Shown: piece by piece, positions 33,539-42,787 of the stretch
How the letters are laid out: each line of letters begins with the position of its first letter
Numbering within the stretch: position 1 is the first letter of the stretch
NCBI GenBank assembly: GCA_017522185.1
Contig: JAFWZZ010000010.1
Coordinates: 50,149 to 114,148, forward strand
Source of the DNA: Bacillota bacterium
GTDB taxonomy: Bacteria > Bacillota > Clostridia > Peptostreptococcales > Anaerovoracaceae
Direction of reading: 5' to 3'
Length of the DNA: 64,000 bases
Position numbers and translations under genes: made by a program
The notes under the pieces: model-generated
The model's input: only the letters and a program-made list of their open reading frames with translations
Database searches by the model: none
What the model was told of the DNA's origin: nothing

Positions 33539-33979
33539 CTATTTGTTTACAGCACCCGCACAGAAGCAGGCAATGACTAATACAAAGTCAACAAAGTTCA
33601 GCTGCTGTGGTTCTTTCGGAGACATCACAGCCTTAAACGCACCGTTGATGCCGTTTCTCTTATCTCTCACCATGCGGAAGATGGTCTGGTCCGCATCATC
33701 AAAGAAGCCCCGCAGCGCCTTTTCCGCCTCCATATACGCAGGTGTCTGGTTTCTGGACATAAAGATATTAAAGAAATTGCTGGACATCACACTGGTACCG
33801 TCGTCCAGTCTGAACCTGTAGTTGTGGTAAAAACGGGAATTGTCAAAACGTTTCGTCTGTGCGTAGTTCTGTCCCATTTCGTAAGCCTGTTCCGCAATGC
33901 GTCTGGCTTCCTGTGATTCCACGGCTAGTTCACCTTTGATCTGTTTTAGCAATCCGTCTATAATAAGGTTCTTTTCCAT
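33539..33979 (-). CDS. Hypothetical 146-residue protein
   Basis: I do not recognise a family. The N-terminal 60 residues are helical and charged (LLKQIKGELAVESQEARRIAEQ). A polar middle follows with FRLDDGTSVMSSNFFNIFMSRNQ. The last 17 residues are hydrophobic (FVDFVLVIACFCAGAV) and may be a tail anchor. GGAGAACG precedes the ATG region. It lies 34 bp upstream of the K+ channel gene on the same strand and may be co-transcribed with it. Confidence 0.65.
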   Translation of the reverse strand: MEKNLIIDGLLKQIKGELAVESQEARRIAEQAYEMGQNYAQTKRFDNSRFYHNYRFRLDDGTSVMSSNFFNIFMSRNQTPAYMEAEKALRGFFDDADQTIFRMVRDKRNGINGAFKAVMSPKEPQQLNFVDFVLVIACFCAGAVNK

Positions 33980-34145
33980 GTTTGTCGTTCTCCTTTTTTC
34001 CTATTACTTCCTTATTCTACACTTCTTTGGCAAATCGTGCAAGTAGCGTTCCAGTACGCATGAAAATGGTCAGACGAAACCGAGACGATAAGCCTGCCTT
34101 TTTCAATGATAAAGCGCGCGTCCACACCTGCCCGTAATCCGGACA

Positions 34146-34172
34146 TAAAAAAAACAGATGCCTTGCATCTGT
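34146..34172 (-). terminator. Terminator of tRNA cluster 2
   Basis: ACAGATGC (34154-34161) pairs with GCATCTGT (34165-34172), with eight T on the minus strand. The rest of 33980-34145 shows no gene. Confidence 0.85.
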
Positions 34173-34182
34173 ATCAATGTCA

Positions 34183-34258
<76 letters not shown>

Positions 34259-34280
34259 ATATTATGAAGTTTGATAAAAT

Positions 34281-34369
34281 TGGTGCCGGAGACCGGGGTC
34301 GAACCGGTACGATCGGTAAGGATCGCAGGATTTTAAGTCCTGTGCGTCTGCCAATTCCGCCACTCCGGC
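34281..34369 (-). tRNA. tRNA-Leu (TAA), copy 2
   Basis: An 89-nt gene, as far as I can see identical to copy 1, including the encoded CCA and the preceding TTTGATAAAAT spacer. Confidence 0.95.
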
Positions 34370-34392
34370 ACATCAATCATATCGAAAATAAA

Positions 34393-34467
34393 TGGCTCCG
34401 AGGGTGGGGCTCGAACCCACAGCCTACCGGTTAACAGCCGGTTGCTCCACCATTGAGCTACCTCGGA
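34393..34467 (-). tRNA. tRNA-Asn (GTT), copy 2
   Basis: A 75-nt gene identical to copy 1. It is the first of cluster 2. A small hairpin, TTTGTCGCC/GGCGACAAA (about 34471-34494), lies between it and the promoter. Confidence 0.95.
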
Positions 34468-34499
34468 ACATTTGTCGCCATCTCTTGGCGACAAAAATA

Positions 34500-34528
34500 A
34501 TTATATCTCAAGCTCTATAATATGTCAA
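34500..34528 (-). promoter_or_regulatory. Consensus promoter of tRNA cluster 2
   Basis: Minus-strand TTGACA (34528-34523), 17-bp spacer and TATAAT (34505-34500): a perfect sigma-A consensus, as expected for stable RNA genes. Confidence 0.9.
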
Positions 34529-34568
34529 CAACTTTTTTCAATTTATTAAAAAAGTTTTTTGCAAAGCT

Positions 34569-35588
34569 CTAGCTCAGACCCCCTGCCTTTTCTGCCTGAT
34601 CCAGCTCCATGTTATGCTTTACTACTTCCATCTTCTTTTCGTACTTTTCTGCCTTTACAGCATCGCCCTTTTCCTTGTAGATCTTCACAAGTTCGTCCAT
34701 GGCTTCCAGATTGCTTGGAGACAGCTGCAGTACCTGCAGGAAGTCGGATTCCGCACGGTCCACATCGCCCATAGCCAGATGTGCACTGCCCAGATAGAAC
34801 CATAACGGCCACCATGTATTAAAACGTTCATCCTCCGCATAAGGTTCCAGCACAGCCAGGCCTTCCGCGAAACGGCCGCTCATCACGTGGTTGTAGCCTT
34901 CTTCGATTTTCACAGGCTCTTCCAGCTTTGTCAGCCAGCCCTGCACTTCTTCTTTCTGTTCTTCGTTCTGGGACAGTTCCATGAAAGTATCCCATGTCAG
35001 CTTTGCCTTCACATAGAGACCCAGGTTCAGATAGCCGTAACCCAGGAAGTAGTAACCCATGTCGAAATCAGGCTTCTTCAGCGTTACCTTCTCGAAAGCT
35101 TCCAGAGATTCTGCCTTGAAACGTCCGATGAACTCTTCCCCTTCGCCCACTTCGTAAGCATCTTTGCAGGCTCTGCCGTAGCAGTACATTGCATCCACGT
35201 TGTCAGGGTCGATGAGCAGCGCTGCTCTGAAGCAGATACATGCATAGTCGTAGTCACGTTTTTCCGCGCCGTCTACACCATCGCTTACCAGGAACTTTGC
35301 AAAATCCTTTGTGAAGGTTCTCTGGATGTAAGCCACGTAGTTGTCTCTGTACTTGAAGTTCAGGTCACAGCCGATGATAAAGGCCATGTTCTGCGCGATT
35401 ACCAGCGTAGACAGGTTGTTCATGGCTGTCTTTCTGATTGGCACCGGAACGTCCGTTAAGATGTCCGCAATGCCGGCTTTCTTTAAATAGTTTTCGGATA
35501 ATTCGTCGAAGAGGAACTGCTCCGCATGTGGCAGCAGGTATTCTCCGATTCTATCCGGAATATATTGCATTTCCATTAGATTTCCCAT
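34569..35588 (-). CDS. Tetratricopeptide repeat protein
   Basis: A 339-residue soluble helical protein. TPR-like repeats are visible near residues 145-300, for example AALLIDPDNVDAMYCYGRAC, PDFDMGYYFLGYGYLNLGLY, LWFYLGSAHLAMGDVDRAES and LSPSNLEAMDELVKIYKEKG. The N-terminal 120 residues are helical without a clear family. It probably scaffolds other proteins. The gene overlaps the 3' end of the DUF4080 radical SAM gene by 13 bp, so it forms an operon with the two radical SAM genes upstream. The partner is unknown. Confidence 0.8.
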   Translation of the reverse strand: MGNLMEMQYIPDRIGEYLLPHAEQFLFDELSENYLKKAGIADILTDVPVPIRKTAMNNLSTLVIAQNMAFIIGCDLNFKYRDNYVAYIQRTFTKDFAKFLVSDGVDGAEKRDYDYACICFRAALLIDPDNVDAMYCYGRACKDAYEVGEGEEFIGRFKAESLEAFEKVTLKKPDFDMGYYFLGYGYLNLGLYVKAKLTWDTFMELSQNEEQKEEVQGWLTKLEEPVKIEEGYNHVMSGRFAEGLAVLEPYAEDERFNTWWPLWFYLGSAHLAMGDVDRAESDFLQVLQLSPSNLEAMDELVKIYKEKGDAVKAEKYEKKMEVVKHNMELDQAEKAGGLS

Positions 35589-37087
35589 CCTTTTTTATGA
35601 AATTTCTTAACTGTGTCTTCGTTCATGGCAGCCGCAAGGTCCTCGGTCAAAAGCACCCTGGCTTCTTCCACCATCTTATTGCTTAAATTCGTCCGCGTTT
35701 CCACGAACTTCATCAGGATACGGTAAAGCGCGTCCTTTTTGTGGGACCGGTGCTGATAGCCGCCTGCATAATAGAAGTCGGCAATCTGCTCGAACAGATC
35801 AAAAGGTCCTGCCGCTACGTTCTTTTCCAGGAACGACAGGGTCCTTGCAAAACCGCCCCGGTTGCTGTACAGGTCCAGCACCTCTTCCACCATCTTCAGC
35901 TGAATCAGTTCGATTGCCGACAGATATGTATTGGAGATGATCTCGTAAGGGGCCTTGTCCCGGTACACGAAATCGTGTGCCGACGCTTCCTGACGTATTT
36001 TCGTCCCCTTCAGCAGCTTCAAAAATCCCAGCTGCAGATTGTCCGCCCGCAGGGCATAAACCCGGTTAAAGGACTTTCCGAAGGATTCGTAGTCCTCATA
36101 AGGCAGGCCTGCGATCAGGTCCACATGAATATGTATGTTTTCCATGGCAACCAGCCGCTTCACGTTGTACCAGATGGCATTGACGTTGTCACGGCGGTCC
36201 ACAGCCTCCAGCGCCTTTCCGTTGGTACTCTGTATGCCGATCTCGAACTGGAGCAGCCCTTTTCTCGCCCTCTTCAGGAGAGCAAAGAGCATATCGTCCA
36301 GGATCTCACCACAGATTTCAAAGTGAAAATTTGTCACCCCATTGTCGTTGTCGATCAAAAACTTCCAAATCTCATAGGTTCGTTTCTTATCGTAGTTGAA
36401 GGTCCGGTCGATGAACTTGACCTGCTTGACGTTTTCGTCCAGGAAGAACTGCAGGTCCCGTTTCACCCGGTCCATCGGCAGTGGCCGCATCACCTTGTCC
36501 AGAGAGGACAGGCAGTAACTGCACCGGTAAGGGCAGCCACGGGATGCTTCGTAATAGACCACTTTGTCCGGTGCCATGGGCAGTTTTTCATAAGGAAACG
36601 GCAGCAGCTCCATGTCCAAAAGCGGTGCGTCTTCCGTCTCGATGATTTCCCCGTTTCTTCTGTAACTGAGGCTTTCCACATAGTTGAAAGCGAAGCGGCC
36701 GGAGATCAGTTCCTTACAGAACTGGGAGAAAGGATATTCCCCTTCCCCGCGGATGACAAAGTCGATCCACGGATTCTCCTCCATCAACCCTTTGGTCTCA
36801 TGACTCACTTCCGGTCCGCCCAGCAAAATCTTCAGCTTGGGGCTGGCCTTCTTCAGGTTGGCTCCCAGCTCTTTAATCTGCTCAATGTTCCAGATATAGC
36901 AGGAGAAGCAGACCAGGTCGTAGCCGCCGCGCAGAATCTCCGTGTAGACATAGGACTTGTCGTTGTTAATGGTAAACTCAGACAGCTCCACGTCCAGATC
37001 GGTCATAGCGGCCACGTGGTAGAGATACTTCAGCGCCAGGTTGGAGTGTACATATTTTGAATTTAACGTGGTTAATAAAACTCTCAT
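35576..37087 (-). CDS. B12-binding-domain radical SAM protein (DUF4080)
   Basis: A 503-residue radical SAM enzyme. A cobalamin-binding-type domain fills residues 1-140 (RVLLTTLNSKYVHSNLALKY, VCFSCYIWNIEQI, ILLGGPEVSHET). The cluster motif is CPYRCSYC in YEASRGCPYRCSYCLSS. The SPASM-less C-terminus carries the DUF4080 region (ADFYYAGGYQHRSHKKDALY). Its start overlaps the stop of the other radical SAM gene (TAATG). The substrate is unknown; B12-dependent radical SAM enzymes often methylate unactivated carbons or rearrange skeletons. Confidence 0.9.
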   Translation of the reverse strand: MRVLLTTLNSKYVHSNLALKYLYHVAAMTDLDVELSEFTINNDKSYVYTEILRGGYDLVCFSCYIWNIEQIKELGANLKKASPKLKILLGGPEVSHETKGLMEENPWIDFVIRGEGEYPFSQFCKELISGRFAFNYVESLSYRRNGEIIETEDAPLLDMELLPFPYEKLPMAPDKVVYYEASRGCPYRCSYCLSSLDKVMRPLPMDRVKRDLQFFLDENVKQVKFIDRTFNYDKKRTYEIWKFLIDNDNGVTNFHFEICGEILDDMLFALLKRARKGLLQFEIGIQSTNGKALEAVDRRDNVNAIWYNVKRLVAMENIHIHVDLIAGLPYEDYESFGKSFNRVYALRADNLQLGFLKLLKGTKIRQEASAHDFVYRDKAPYEIISNTYLSAIELIQLKMVEEVLDLYSNRGGFARTLSFLEKNVAAGPFDLFEQIADFYYAGGYQHRSHKKDALYRILMKFVETRTNLSNKMVEEARVLLTEDLAAAMNEDTVKKFHKKGWEI

Positions 37088-37959
37088 TATAATGCCCTGA
37101 ATCTTTCGTCTTTCAGAAGGCCGGTGTCTTCCATGGCCCTCTGCAGCTGCGCCATCATGCGGTCTTTGTCAGCCGGCAGGTCGCCACGCAAGGACACGTA
37201 GTTGGAAGCGTGGTTGCTACGGAACACGCAAGGCTTGGCCGGGTTGGCATGTTTCATCAGCAGATAAGTCTCTGCCACCACTTCTTCTCCGGTCAGAACG
37301 GTAAACTCGCCGTCACGGATCTGCTGTGCCAGCGGCACGTATGGATCCAGCATCAAAGTCAGCAGGCTGACATAAGACGCGTTCATTTCCGTGATCATCT
37401 TACCGGTTTCGATGGCGTGTTCTTCCCAGTTTTCCTTTCCTCCCATACCGGAGATAAAGGTTACGGAAGCCTTGATACCGGAGGCTTCGATCTTATGAAC
37501 CGCTTCGATGAGCTGGTCCGTCGTCACACCTTTGTGAATATAGTCCAGCACTTTCTGGCTGCCGGATTCGGCACCCAGATAAATCATACCGATGCCGGCT
37601 TCATGCAGTTCTTTTAACTCTTCCGGTGTCTTACGCAGCACGTCCTTGGCAGAACCATAGACGCTGACACGCTGACATTCCGGGAATAATTCTCTAATCT
37701 TTTCCAAAATTACAAGCAGCTTGTGGTTGGCAAGACACAGTGCGTCCCCGTCACAGAGGAAGATTTTGCCCACGTTGCCGTAGTAGCGTCTCGCCATTTC
37801 CAGATCTTCGATGACCTCTTTTACGTCTCTCACACGGAAGCGCTTATCCTTGAACATGCTGCAGAAGGTGCACTTGTTGTGAGAACAGCCGATGGTCACC
37901 TGAATGAGCAGGCTGTAGGCCTCACTGGGAGGTCTGTAAATATTACCCTCATATCTCAT
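37087..37959 (-). CDS. Radical SAM protein (Elp3-like/B12-independent)
   Basis: A 290-residue radical SAM protein. The Fe-S motif is CSHNKCTFC (GCSHNKCTFCSMFKDKRF), followed by FLCDGDALCL, MIYLGAESGSQKVLDYI and VTFISGMGG, typical of the YgiQ-like/ELP3-like subgroup. I place the start at MRYEGNIYRPPSE (ATG 37957-37959), with AAAGGAAA upstream. The frame stays open 49 codons further into the palindromic intergenic region, which looks non-coding. It is coupled to the DUF4080 gene. The reaction is unknown. Confidence 0.85.
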   Translation of the reverse strand: MRYEGNIYRPPSEAYSLLIQVTIGCSHNKCTFCSMFKDKRFRVRDVKEVIEDLEMARRYYGNVGKIFLCDGDALCLANHKLLVILEKIRELFPECQRVSVYGSAKDVLRKTPEELKELHEAGIGMIYLGAESGSQKVLDYIHKGVTTDQLIEAVHKIEASGIKASVTFISGMGGKENWEEHAIETGKMITEMNASYVSLLTLMLDPYVPLAQQIRDGEFTVLTGEEVVAETYLLMKHANPAKPCVFRSNHASNYVSLRGDLPADKDRMMAQLQRAMEDTGLLKDERFRAL

Positions 37960-38007
37960 AAATAAATTTCCTTTCAATCGCGTCCGAAGGACGCCTTTTC
38001 TATTTTC

Positions 38008-38204
38008 GTAGGCGAAAGATTCGATTGACGTGCTTTCGAGGAAACCTGTCATGTTTTCCCGATGTTTCGTCGAGATTTTCTCAAAGCGAATCGACTGTTT
38101 GAGCAAAGCGAGTTTCGATTCGTTTTGTTAGAAAATCAGAGGGAACATCGGCTGAAAACAGCAGTTTTCCGAGAGCAGAGGAAAGCGAATCTTTTGCCGA
38201 CTAC
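38008..38204. repeat. Long imperfect palindrome between argS and the radical SAM gene
   Basis: The two arms are each about 85-90 nt. Paired blocks from outside in are GTAG/CTAC, GCGAAAGATTCG/CGAATCTTTTGC, TGTTTTC/GAAAACA, CCGATGTT/AACATCGG (38059-38066 and 38144-38151), GATTTTCT/AGAAAATC (38074-38081 and 38130-38137) and CGAATCG/CGATTCG (38087-38093 and 38116-38122). The right edge includes the argS stop codon. A small hairpin, GCGTCC-GAA-GGACGC, sits beyond the left edge (37980-37994). There is no poly-T of terminator type. It could be a MITE-like element or a long RNA hairpin. Confidence 0.7.
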
Positions 38205-39925
38205 ATTCTTTCTGGTGCACCCATACCTAACAGCGCCAGACCGTTTTTGATTGCTTCCTTGGCTGCTAATACCAGTGCAACCTTTGCAACCTTTTCGTCT
38301 TCGTTGTCTGTCAGGATGTGTTCATCGTGGTAGAATCTGTTGAAGCCCTGTGCCATGTCAACGATGTGTCTTGTCACGATGGATGGTTCGTACTTTTCGC
38401 CTGCGTCTAATACGACTGCAGGGAACTTATACAGCATCTTTGCCAGGTCGTATGCGCTTTCGCTTGTCAGGTGCTTGTAGTCGATGTTTTCCAGCGCCTT
38501 TGCCTTTGCAACGACATCGTCGCCTGCCTTACGCAGAACGGAAGCACATCTAGCGTGTGTGTACTGTACGTAAGGACCTGTTTCACCGTCGAAGTTCAGA
38601 ACCTTATCCCAGTTGAATACGTAGTCCTTGATTCTGTTGTTGGACAGTTCCTGGAAGATTACAGCGCCGATGCCGACAGTTTTTGCAACTTCGTCAACAT
38701 ATTCTTCTGTTGCATCCGGGTTCTTTTCGCGGATGATTTCCTTTGTCTTTTCTACAGCTTTGTTCAGTACGTCTTCTAAGAATACCACTCTGCCGTGTCT
38801 TGTAGACATGGTGCCTTCTGCCAGGGAAACCAGACCGAATGGGATGTGTACGCAGTCCTTGGACCATTCGTAGCCCATCAGTTCCAGAATCTTGAACCAC
38901 TGCTGGAAGTGCAGGTTCTGCTGGGAAGCTACCACGTAGATATTCTTTTCGAAGTTATAAGTTTCTTTTCTATATACAGCTGCCGCGATGTCTCTTGTGA
39001 TGTACAGTGTGGAACCGTCAGACTTTGTAATCAGGGCTGCGCCCAGGCCGTAAGGTTCCAGGTCTACAATCTGTGCACCTCTGGATTCTTCTAACAGGCC
39101 CTTTTCCTTCAGTTCGTTTACGAAACGAGGCATCTTGTCGGAGTAGAAGCTTTCGCCGGCATAGGAGTCGAAGGAAATACCCAGCATGTCATATACTCTG
39201 GAGAATTCCTTCAGGGATTCGTCTCTGAACCACTGCCATAATTCCACTTCTTCCGGTTCGCCCTTTTCCAGTTTCGCGAAGATTTCTCTCGCTTCATCGT
39301 CCAGTTCAGGATGTTCTTCTACTTCCACGTGGAACTTTGTGTAGTATTCTAACAGGGTCTTGATTGGCTCGTTGATAACGTCTTCTTTGTTACCCCAGTG
39401 TCTGTATGCGCAGATCATCTTACCGAACTGGGTACCGTAGTCACCCAGGTGGTTGATTCTGATTACATCGTAACCCATTGCATCGTAAATCTTGTACAGG
39501 GAGTTACCGATTACAGTACTTCTGATGTGTCCGATATGGAACGGTTTTGCGATGTTTGGAGAAGAGTATTCTACGATAACAGGCTTGTTTTCGCCGATGT
39601 TGGTCTTTCCGAAATCGTCACCCTTTGTCATCACTTCTTCCATGGTTACCTTTACAAAAGCTTCCTTGGAGATGAACATATTCACGTATGCGTTTACCTG
39701 TTCCACCTTTTCGAACATTTCTGCTTCTGCGATTGCTTCTGCGATGCCCTTTGCAATCAGTGGTGGAGCTTTTCTTAAAGTCTTCGCCAGCTTAAAGCAT
39801 GGGAACGCGTAGTCACCCATCTTGCTGTCCTGTGGAATTTCAATCATTTCCTGAATTTCTGCAAGTTCTAAACCTTCTACCTGCTGTGCAATCAGTTTTG
39901 CAATTTCTTCCTTAAAATTTAACAT
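38201..39925 (-). CDS. argS: Arginyl-tRNA synthetase
   Basis: A 574-residue class I synthetase that charges tRNA-Arg. The Add-1 N-terminal domain (KEEIAKLIAQQVEGLELAEI) leads to the HIGH motif in KPFHIGHIRSTVIGNSLY. The KMSKS equivalent is MSTRHG in AEGTMSTRHGRVVFLED, as commonly altered in ArgRS. The DALR anticodon-binding C-terminus includes VDMAQGFNRFYHDEHIL and ends with the typical LLGMGAPERM. The start overlaps the DUF523 gene by 14 bp, and no T-box leader is visible. Confidence 0.97.
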   Translation of the reverse strand: MLNFKEEIAKLIAQQVEGLELAEIQEMIEIPQDSKMGDYAFPCFKLAKTLRKAPPLIAKGIAEAIAEAEMFEKVEQVNAYVNMFISKEAFVKVTMEEVMTKGDDFGKTNIGENKPVIVEYSSPNIAKPFHIGHIRSTVIGNSLYKIYDAMGYDVIRINHLGDYGTQFGKMICAYRHWGNKEDVINEPIKTLLEYYTKFHVEVEEHPELDDEAREIFAKLEKGEPEEVELWQWFRDESLKEFSRVYDMLGISFDSYAGESFYSDKMPRFVNELKEKGLLEESRGAQIVDLEPYGLGAALITKSDGSTLYITRDIAAAVYRKETYNFEKNIYVVASQQNLHFQQWFKILELMGYEWSKDCVHIPFGLVSLAEGTMSTRHGRVVFLEDVLNKAVEKTKEIIREKNPDATEEYVDEVAKTVGIGAVIFQELSNNRIKDYVFNWDKVLNFDGETGPYVQYTHARCASVLRKAGDDVVAKAKALENIDYKHLTSESAYDLAKMLYKFPAVVLDAGEKYEPSIVTRHIVDMAQGFNRFYHDEHILTDNEDEKVAKVALVLAAKEAIKNGLALLGMGAPERM

Positions 39926-40358
39926 TTTCTATCTCCTTTTCTGAAATCACTTTGATGTCTTGATCTAATAACAGTTTCGTAAAACAGCCGTTGCCGCGGA
40001 TTAACGTGCCGGAAAAGGTCCCGTCATAAATCTGTCCACTGCCGCAGGAAGGGCTGTTGGCCTTGAGGATGGCACCTTCGATGGTTTCTCCCCGTTTTTC
40101 AGCCTCTGCAAGGGCCGCTGTCAAAGAGGCTTCCGCTCCGCCCACGAAGTATTCGGTCACGTCTCTGCCTTCTTTGTCGATGACCCTGTCTCCGACGTAT
40201 TCTGCCGGCGGTCTCGGCGTCGGCAGCCCGCTGATTCCTTCCGGGCATACGCTGAAACAGGAGTGGCAGGCCGCAAAGTCGATGACGTCCTGGTTGTAAT
40301 TGTTCCCCCCGTTATATTTGCAGTTGTGGCCCAAAAGGCATCCGCTGATTAAATACAT
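39912..40358 (-). CDS. DUF523 family protein
   Basis: A 148-residue protein with the family start YLISGCLLGHNCKYNGGNN and a series of conserved cysteines (CHSCFSVCPEG). LPTPRPPAEY and LKANSPSCGSGQIYDG are standard family phrases. Cysteine spacing suggests metal or Fe-S binding. The function is unknown. It precedes and overlaps argS and follows mutS2 by 14 bp. Confidence 0.88.
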   Translation of the reverse strand: MYLISGCLLGHNCKYNGGNNYNQDVIDFAACHSCFSVCPEGISGLPTPRPPAEYVGDRVIDKEGRDVTEYFVGGAEASLTAALAEAEKRGETIEGAILKANSPSCGSGQIYDGTFSGTLIRGNGCFTKLLLDQDIKVISEKEIENVKF

Positions 40359-40372
40359 GTTTTACGTCCTTT

Positions 40373-42757
40373 TTATGTTTTCTTCAGTTTCACCACGGTG
40401 ACACCGTCGCCGCCTTCGTTGTAATTTCCCTTTCGGAAAGAGGCAACGTGTTTCTGTTTCTTCATCATCTGTCTGAGACCACTGGACAGGATGCCTTCGC
40501 CTCGGCCATGGATGATGGTCACTTCCTCCAGACCTGCCACATAGGCGTCGTCCAGGTACTTCTCCACGTTCATCATGGCGTCTTCCAGATTCTGTCCCTG
40601 ACAGTTATAGGTGATGGACACGTTCTGTGCCTTGGCCTTATACAGAGAGCCGTAACTCTTTCCCGCAGGCTTTGGCTTTTTCTTCTTTTCCGTGCCGTCT
40701 ACGATCAGCATCAGGTCATCCACGTTCAAGTTGGCCTTCATGATACCGATCTTCACCTGCAGGTTGCCGTCGCTGTCCGGCAGGGAAAGGATTTCCCCGT
40801 TCTGGTCCAGTGACAGGACTTTGACCCTGTCTCCTACCTTCAGCTGGGAAGCCTTCACCGGGTTGGCGTTGACCTGCTTGATGATCTTTTCTGCATAGCG
40901 GCCTTCCTTCTCCTTCAGCTTCTTACGGCTTTCGTCGAAGCGGCGGTTCCGCTCGCCCAGGCTGCCGGCCTTTGCCAGCGCCTTCAGTTCCTTCTGTACT
41001 TCGGTAGCCGTTTCTCTGGCTTCACGAAGCATTTCTCTGGCCTCTTCTCTGGCATCGGCCAGGATTTTTTCCTTCTTTTTCTTCAGGTCAGCCAGTTCTT
41101 TCTCCAGCGTTTCCTGTTTCTTTTTCATGTCAACGCTGATGCGGATGGCCTCGTCGCGTTCCTCCTCGGCCCTCTTTTTGTCTTCTTCGATGGCGCCGAT
41201 GACATCTTCGAACTCGATGTCCTTCCGCTCGATGAGCTGTCCCGCCCTGTCGATGATATCGCCGGACAGACCCAGCTTCTTTGAGATTTCAAAGGCATTG
41301 GATCTGCCGGGAATCCCAATAGATAATTTATAGGTCGGGCTCAGGGTTTCCACATCGAATTCCATGGATGCGTTTTCCACGCCCGCAGTTGACAATGCGT
41401 ATTTCTTGATTTCGTTATAGTGGGTGGTCGCCAGGATGGTGGCACCTTTGTCATAGAGCCTTTCCAGAATGGAAATGGCCAGTGCCGCCCCTTCCGTCGG
41501 GTCAGTACCCGCCCCCAGTTCGTCGATGAGCACCAGAGATTCTCCATCCGCCTCTTCCACAATATGAACGATGTTCTTCATATGGGAGGAGAAGGTAGAC
41601 AGGCTCTGCTCGATGCTCTGCTCGTCGCCGATGTCTGCAAAGACCTTCGTATAAATCGGCAGCTGGCTGGTTCCGGATGCCGGAATATGCAGCCCGCTCT
41701 GTGCCATCAGTGCCAGCAGACCCACGGTTTTCAGGGTTACGGTCTTACCGCCGGTGTTCGGTCCTGTCACCACCAGGCTTCGGTATCTGCCGCCTACGGC
41801 CACGTTAATCGGTACTACTTTCGCAGGGTCGATCAAAGGATGTCTGCCCTGTTTCAGGTCTAAAATGCCCTTGTCGTTGATAGACGGAGCTTCCCCGCGC
41901 ATCTTGCCGGAAAGTTTTCCCTTCGCCATGATAAAGTCCAGCTGGACCAGGATTTCCTGATTGTTCTTCAGATCGTGATAGTGTTCTGCCACGGCAGAAG
42001 AAAGCTCACCTAAGATCTTTGCGATTTCCGCCTGCTCTGCCAGCTCCAGTTCACGCAGCTCGTTGTTTAAGTTTACCACAGCCTGGGGCTCGATAAACAG
42101 AGTGGAACCTGCCTTTGACTGGTCGTGGACGATGCCCGGCACGTTGCCCCTGTACTCCTGTTTAACCGGCACCACGTATCTTCCGTTACGCATGGTAACG
42201 ATGGCATCCTGCAGATAAGTTCTGTTGGCCGATGAGTTGATGATGTGGTTCAGCTTGGTTTTGATAGAGTCGTTAGCCCTGCCGATGGCCCTTCTGATGT
42301 CCCGCAGCTCAGGAGATGCGTTGTCGCTCATCTCGTCTTCGGAGATGATGCTGCGGTCGATGCGGTCATAGAGACGGGGCATGGTAACCAGCAGCTCCGT
42401 CATGGAAGTGATGACCGGCATCGGAGGCACATCGCTCTTGACGAAGCTTACAACTCTCGCCGCGATACCCATGTTGAAGTGGACCTGCAGCAGCTGCTTC
42501 ATGGTCAGCGTGCCGCCTTTCCTTGCAAATTCAACGCTCCCGCCGATATCGTAAATACCGCCTGTCGGCAGCAACCCTTTACGCACAATAAGGTCAACCG
42601 CTTCTGTAGTTGACCTTAGCTCTTCTGAAATGGCCCGGACATCGGTATAGGGGCGCAGTTCAGAGATTACCTGTCTGGTCATATCCGAACCTGCTTCCGC
42701 CTTCAAAAGTTCGATTATTTTATTGTATTCTAAAACATCCAGTGCTTTTTGATTCAT
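40373..42757 (-). CDS. mutS2: MutS2 endonuclease/ribosome-rescue ATPase with Smr domain
   Basis: A 794-residue MutS2. The core and clamp domains occupy residues 1-320. The ABC-type ATPase has Walker A GPNTGGKTVTLKT and Walker B-type LVLIDELGAGTDPTEGA with the ATTHY switch. A long coiled coil (about 515-640, with ERDEAIRISVDMKKKQETLEKE) follows, and the C-terminal Smr nuclease domain has IIHGRGEGILSSGLRQMM. MutS2 lacks the mismatch-recognition domain of MutS and is linked to suppression of recombination or to sensing collided ribosomes. It follows zapA as in many Firmicutes. Confidence 0.97.
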   Translation of the reverse strand: MNQKALDVLEYNKIIELLKAEAGSDMTRQVISELRPYTDVRAISEELRSTTEAVDLIVRKGLLPTGGIYDIGGSVEFARKGGTLTMKQLLQVHFNMGIAARVVSFVKSDVPPMPVITSMTELLVTMPRLYDRIDRSIISEDEMSDNASPELRDIRRAIGRANDSIKTKLNHIINSSANRTYLQDAIVTMRNGRYVVPVKQEYRGNVPGIVHDQSKAGSTLFIEPQAVVNLNNELRELELAEQAEIAKILGELSSAVAEHYHDLKNNQEILVQLDFIMAKGKLSGKMRGEAPSINDKGILDLKQGRHPLIDPAKVVPINVAVGGRYRSLVVTGPNTGGKTVTLKTVGLLALMAQSGLHIPASGTSQLPIYTKVFADIGDEQSIEQSLSTFSSHMKNIVHIVEEADGESLVLIDELGAGTDPTEGAALAISILERLYDKGATILATTHYNEIKKYALSTAGVENASMEFDVETLSPTYKLSIGIPGRSNAFEISKKLGLSGDIIDRAGQLIERKDIEFEDVIGAIEEDKKRAEEERDEAIRISVDMKKKQETLEKELADLKKKKEKILADAREEAREMLREARETATEVQKELKALAKAGSLGERNRRFDESRKKLKEKEGRYAEKIIKQVNANPVKASQLKVGDRVKVLSLDQNGEILSLPDSDGNLQVKIGIMKANLNVDDLMLIVDGTEKKKKPKPAGKSYGSLYKAKAQNVSITYNCQGQNLEDAMMNVEKYLDDAYVAGLEEVTIIHGRGEGILSSGLRQMMKKQKHVASFRKGNYNEGGDGVTVVKLKKT

Positions 42758-42787
42758 TCTCTGTCCTCTTTTTTCGTGTCACTTGCC

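Noticed and set aside
35741-37060. A 439-codon plus-strand frame opposite the DUF4080 gene
   Set aside because: The minus-strand protein has clear radical SAM motifs. The plus frame is a low-stop shadow caused by codon bias.
37960-38106. Upstream extension of the radical SAM gene by 49 codons
   Set aside because: The extra codons lie in one arm of the palindrome, lack homology, and the ATG at 37959 has a proper SD.
39925-40372. T-box leader before argS
   Set aside because: The DUF523 gene overlaps the argS start, and no T-box consensus (AGGGTGG) is seen.
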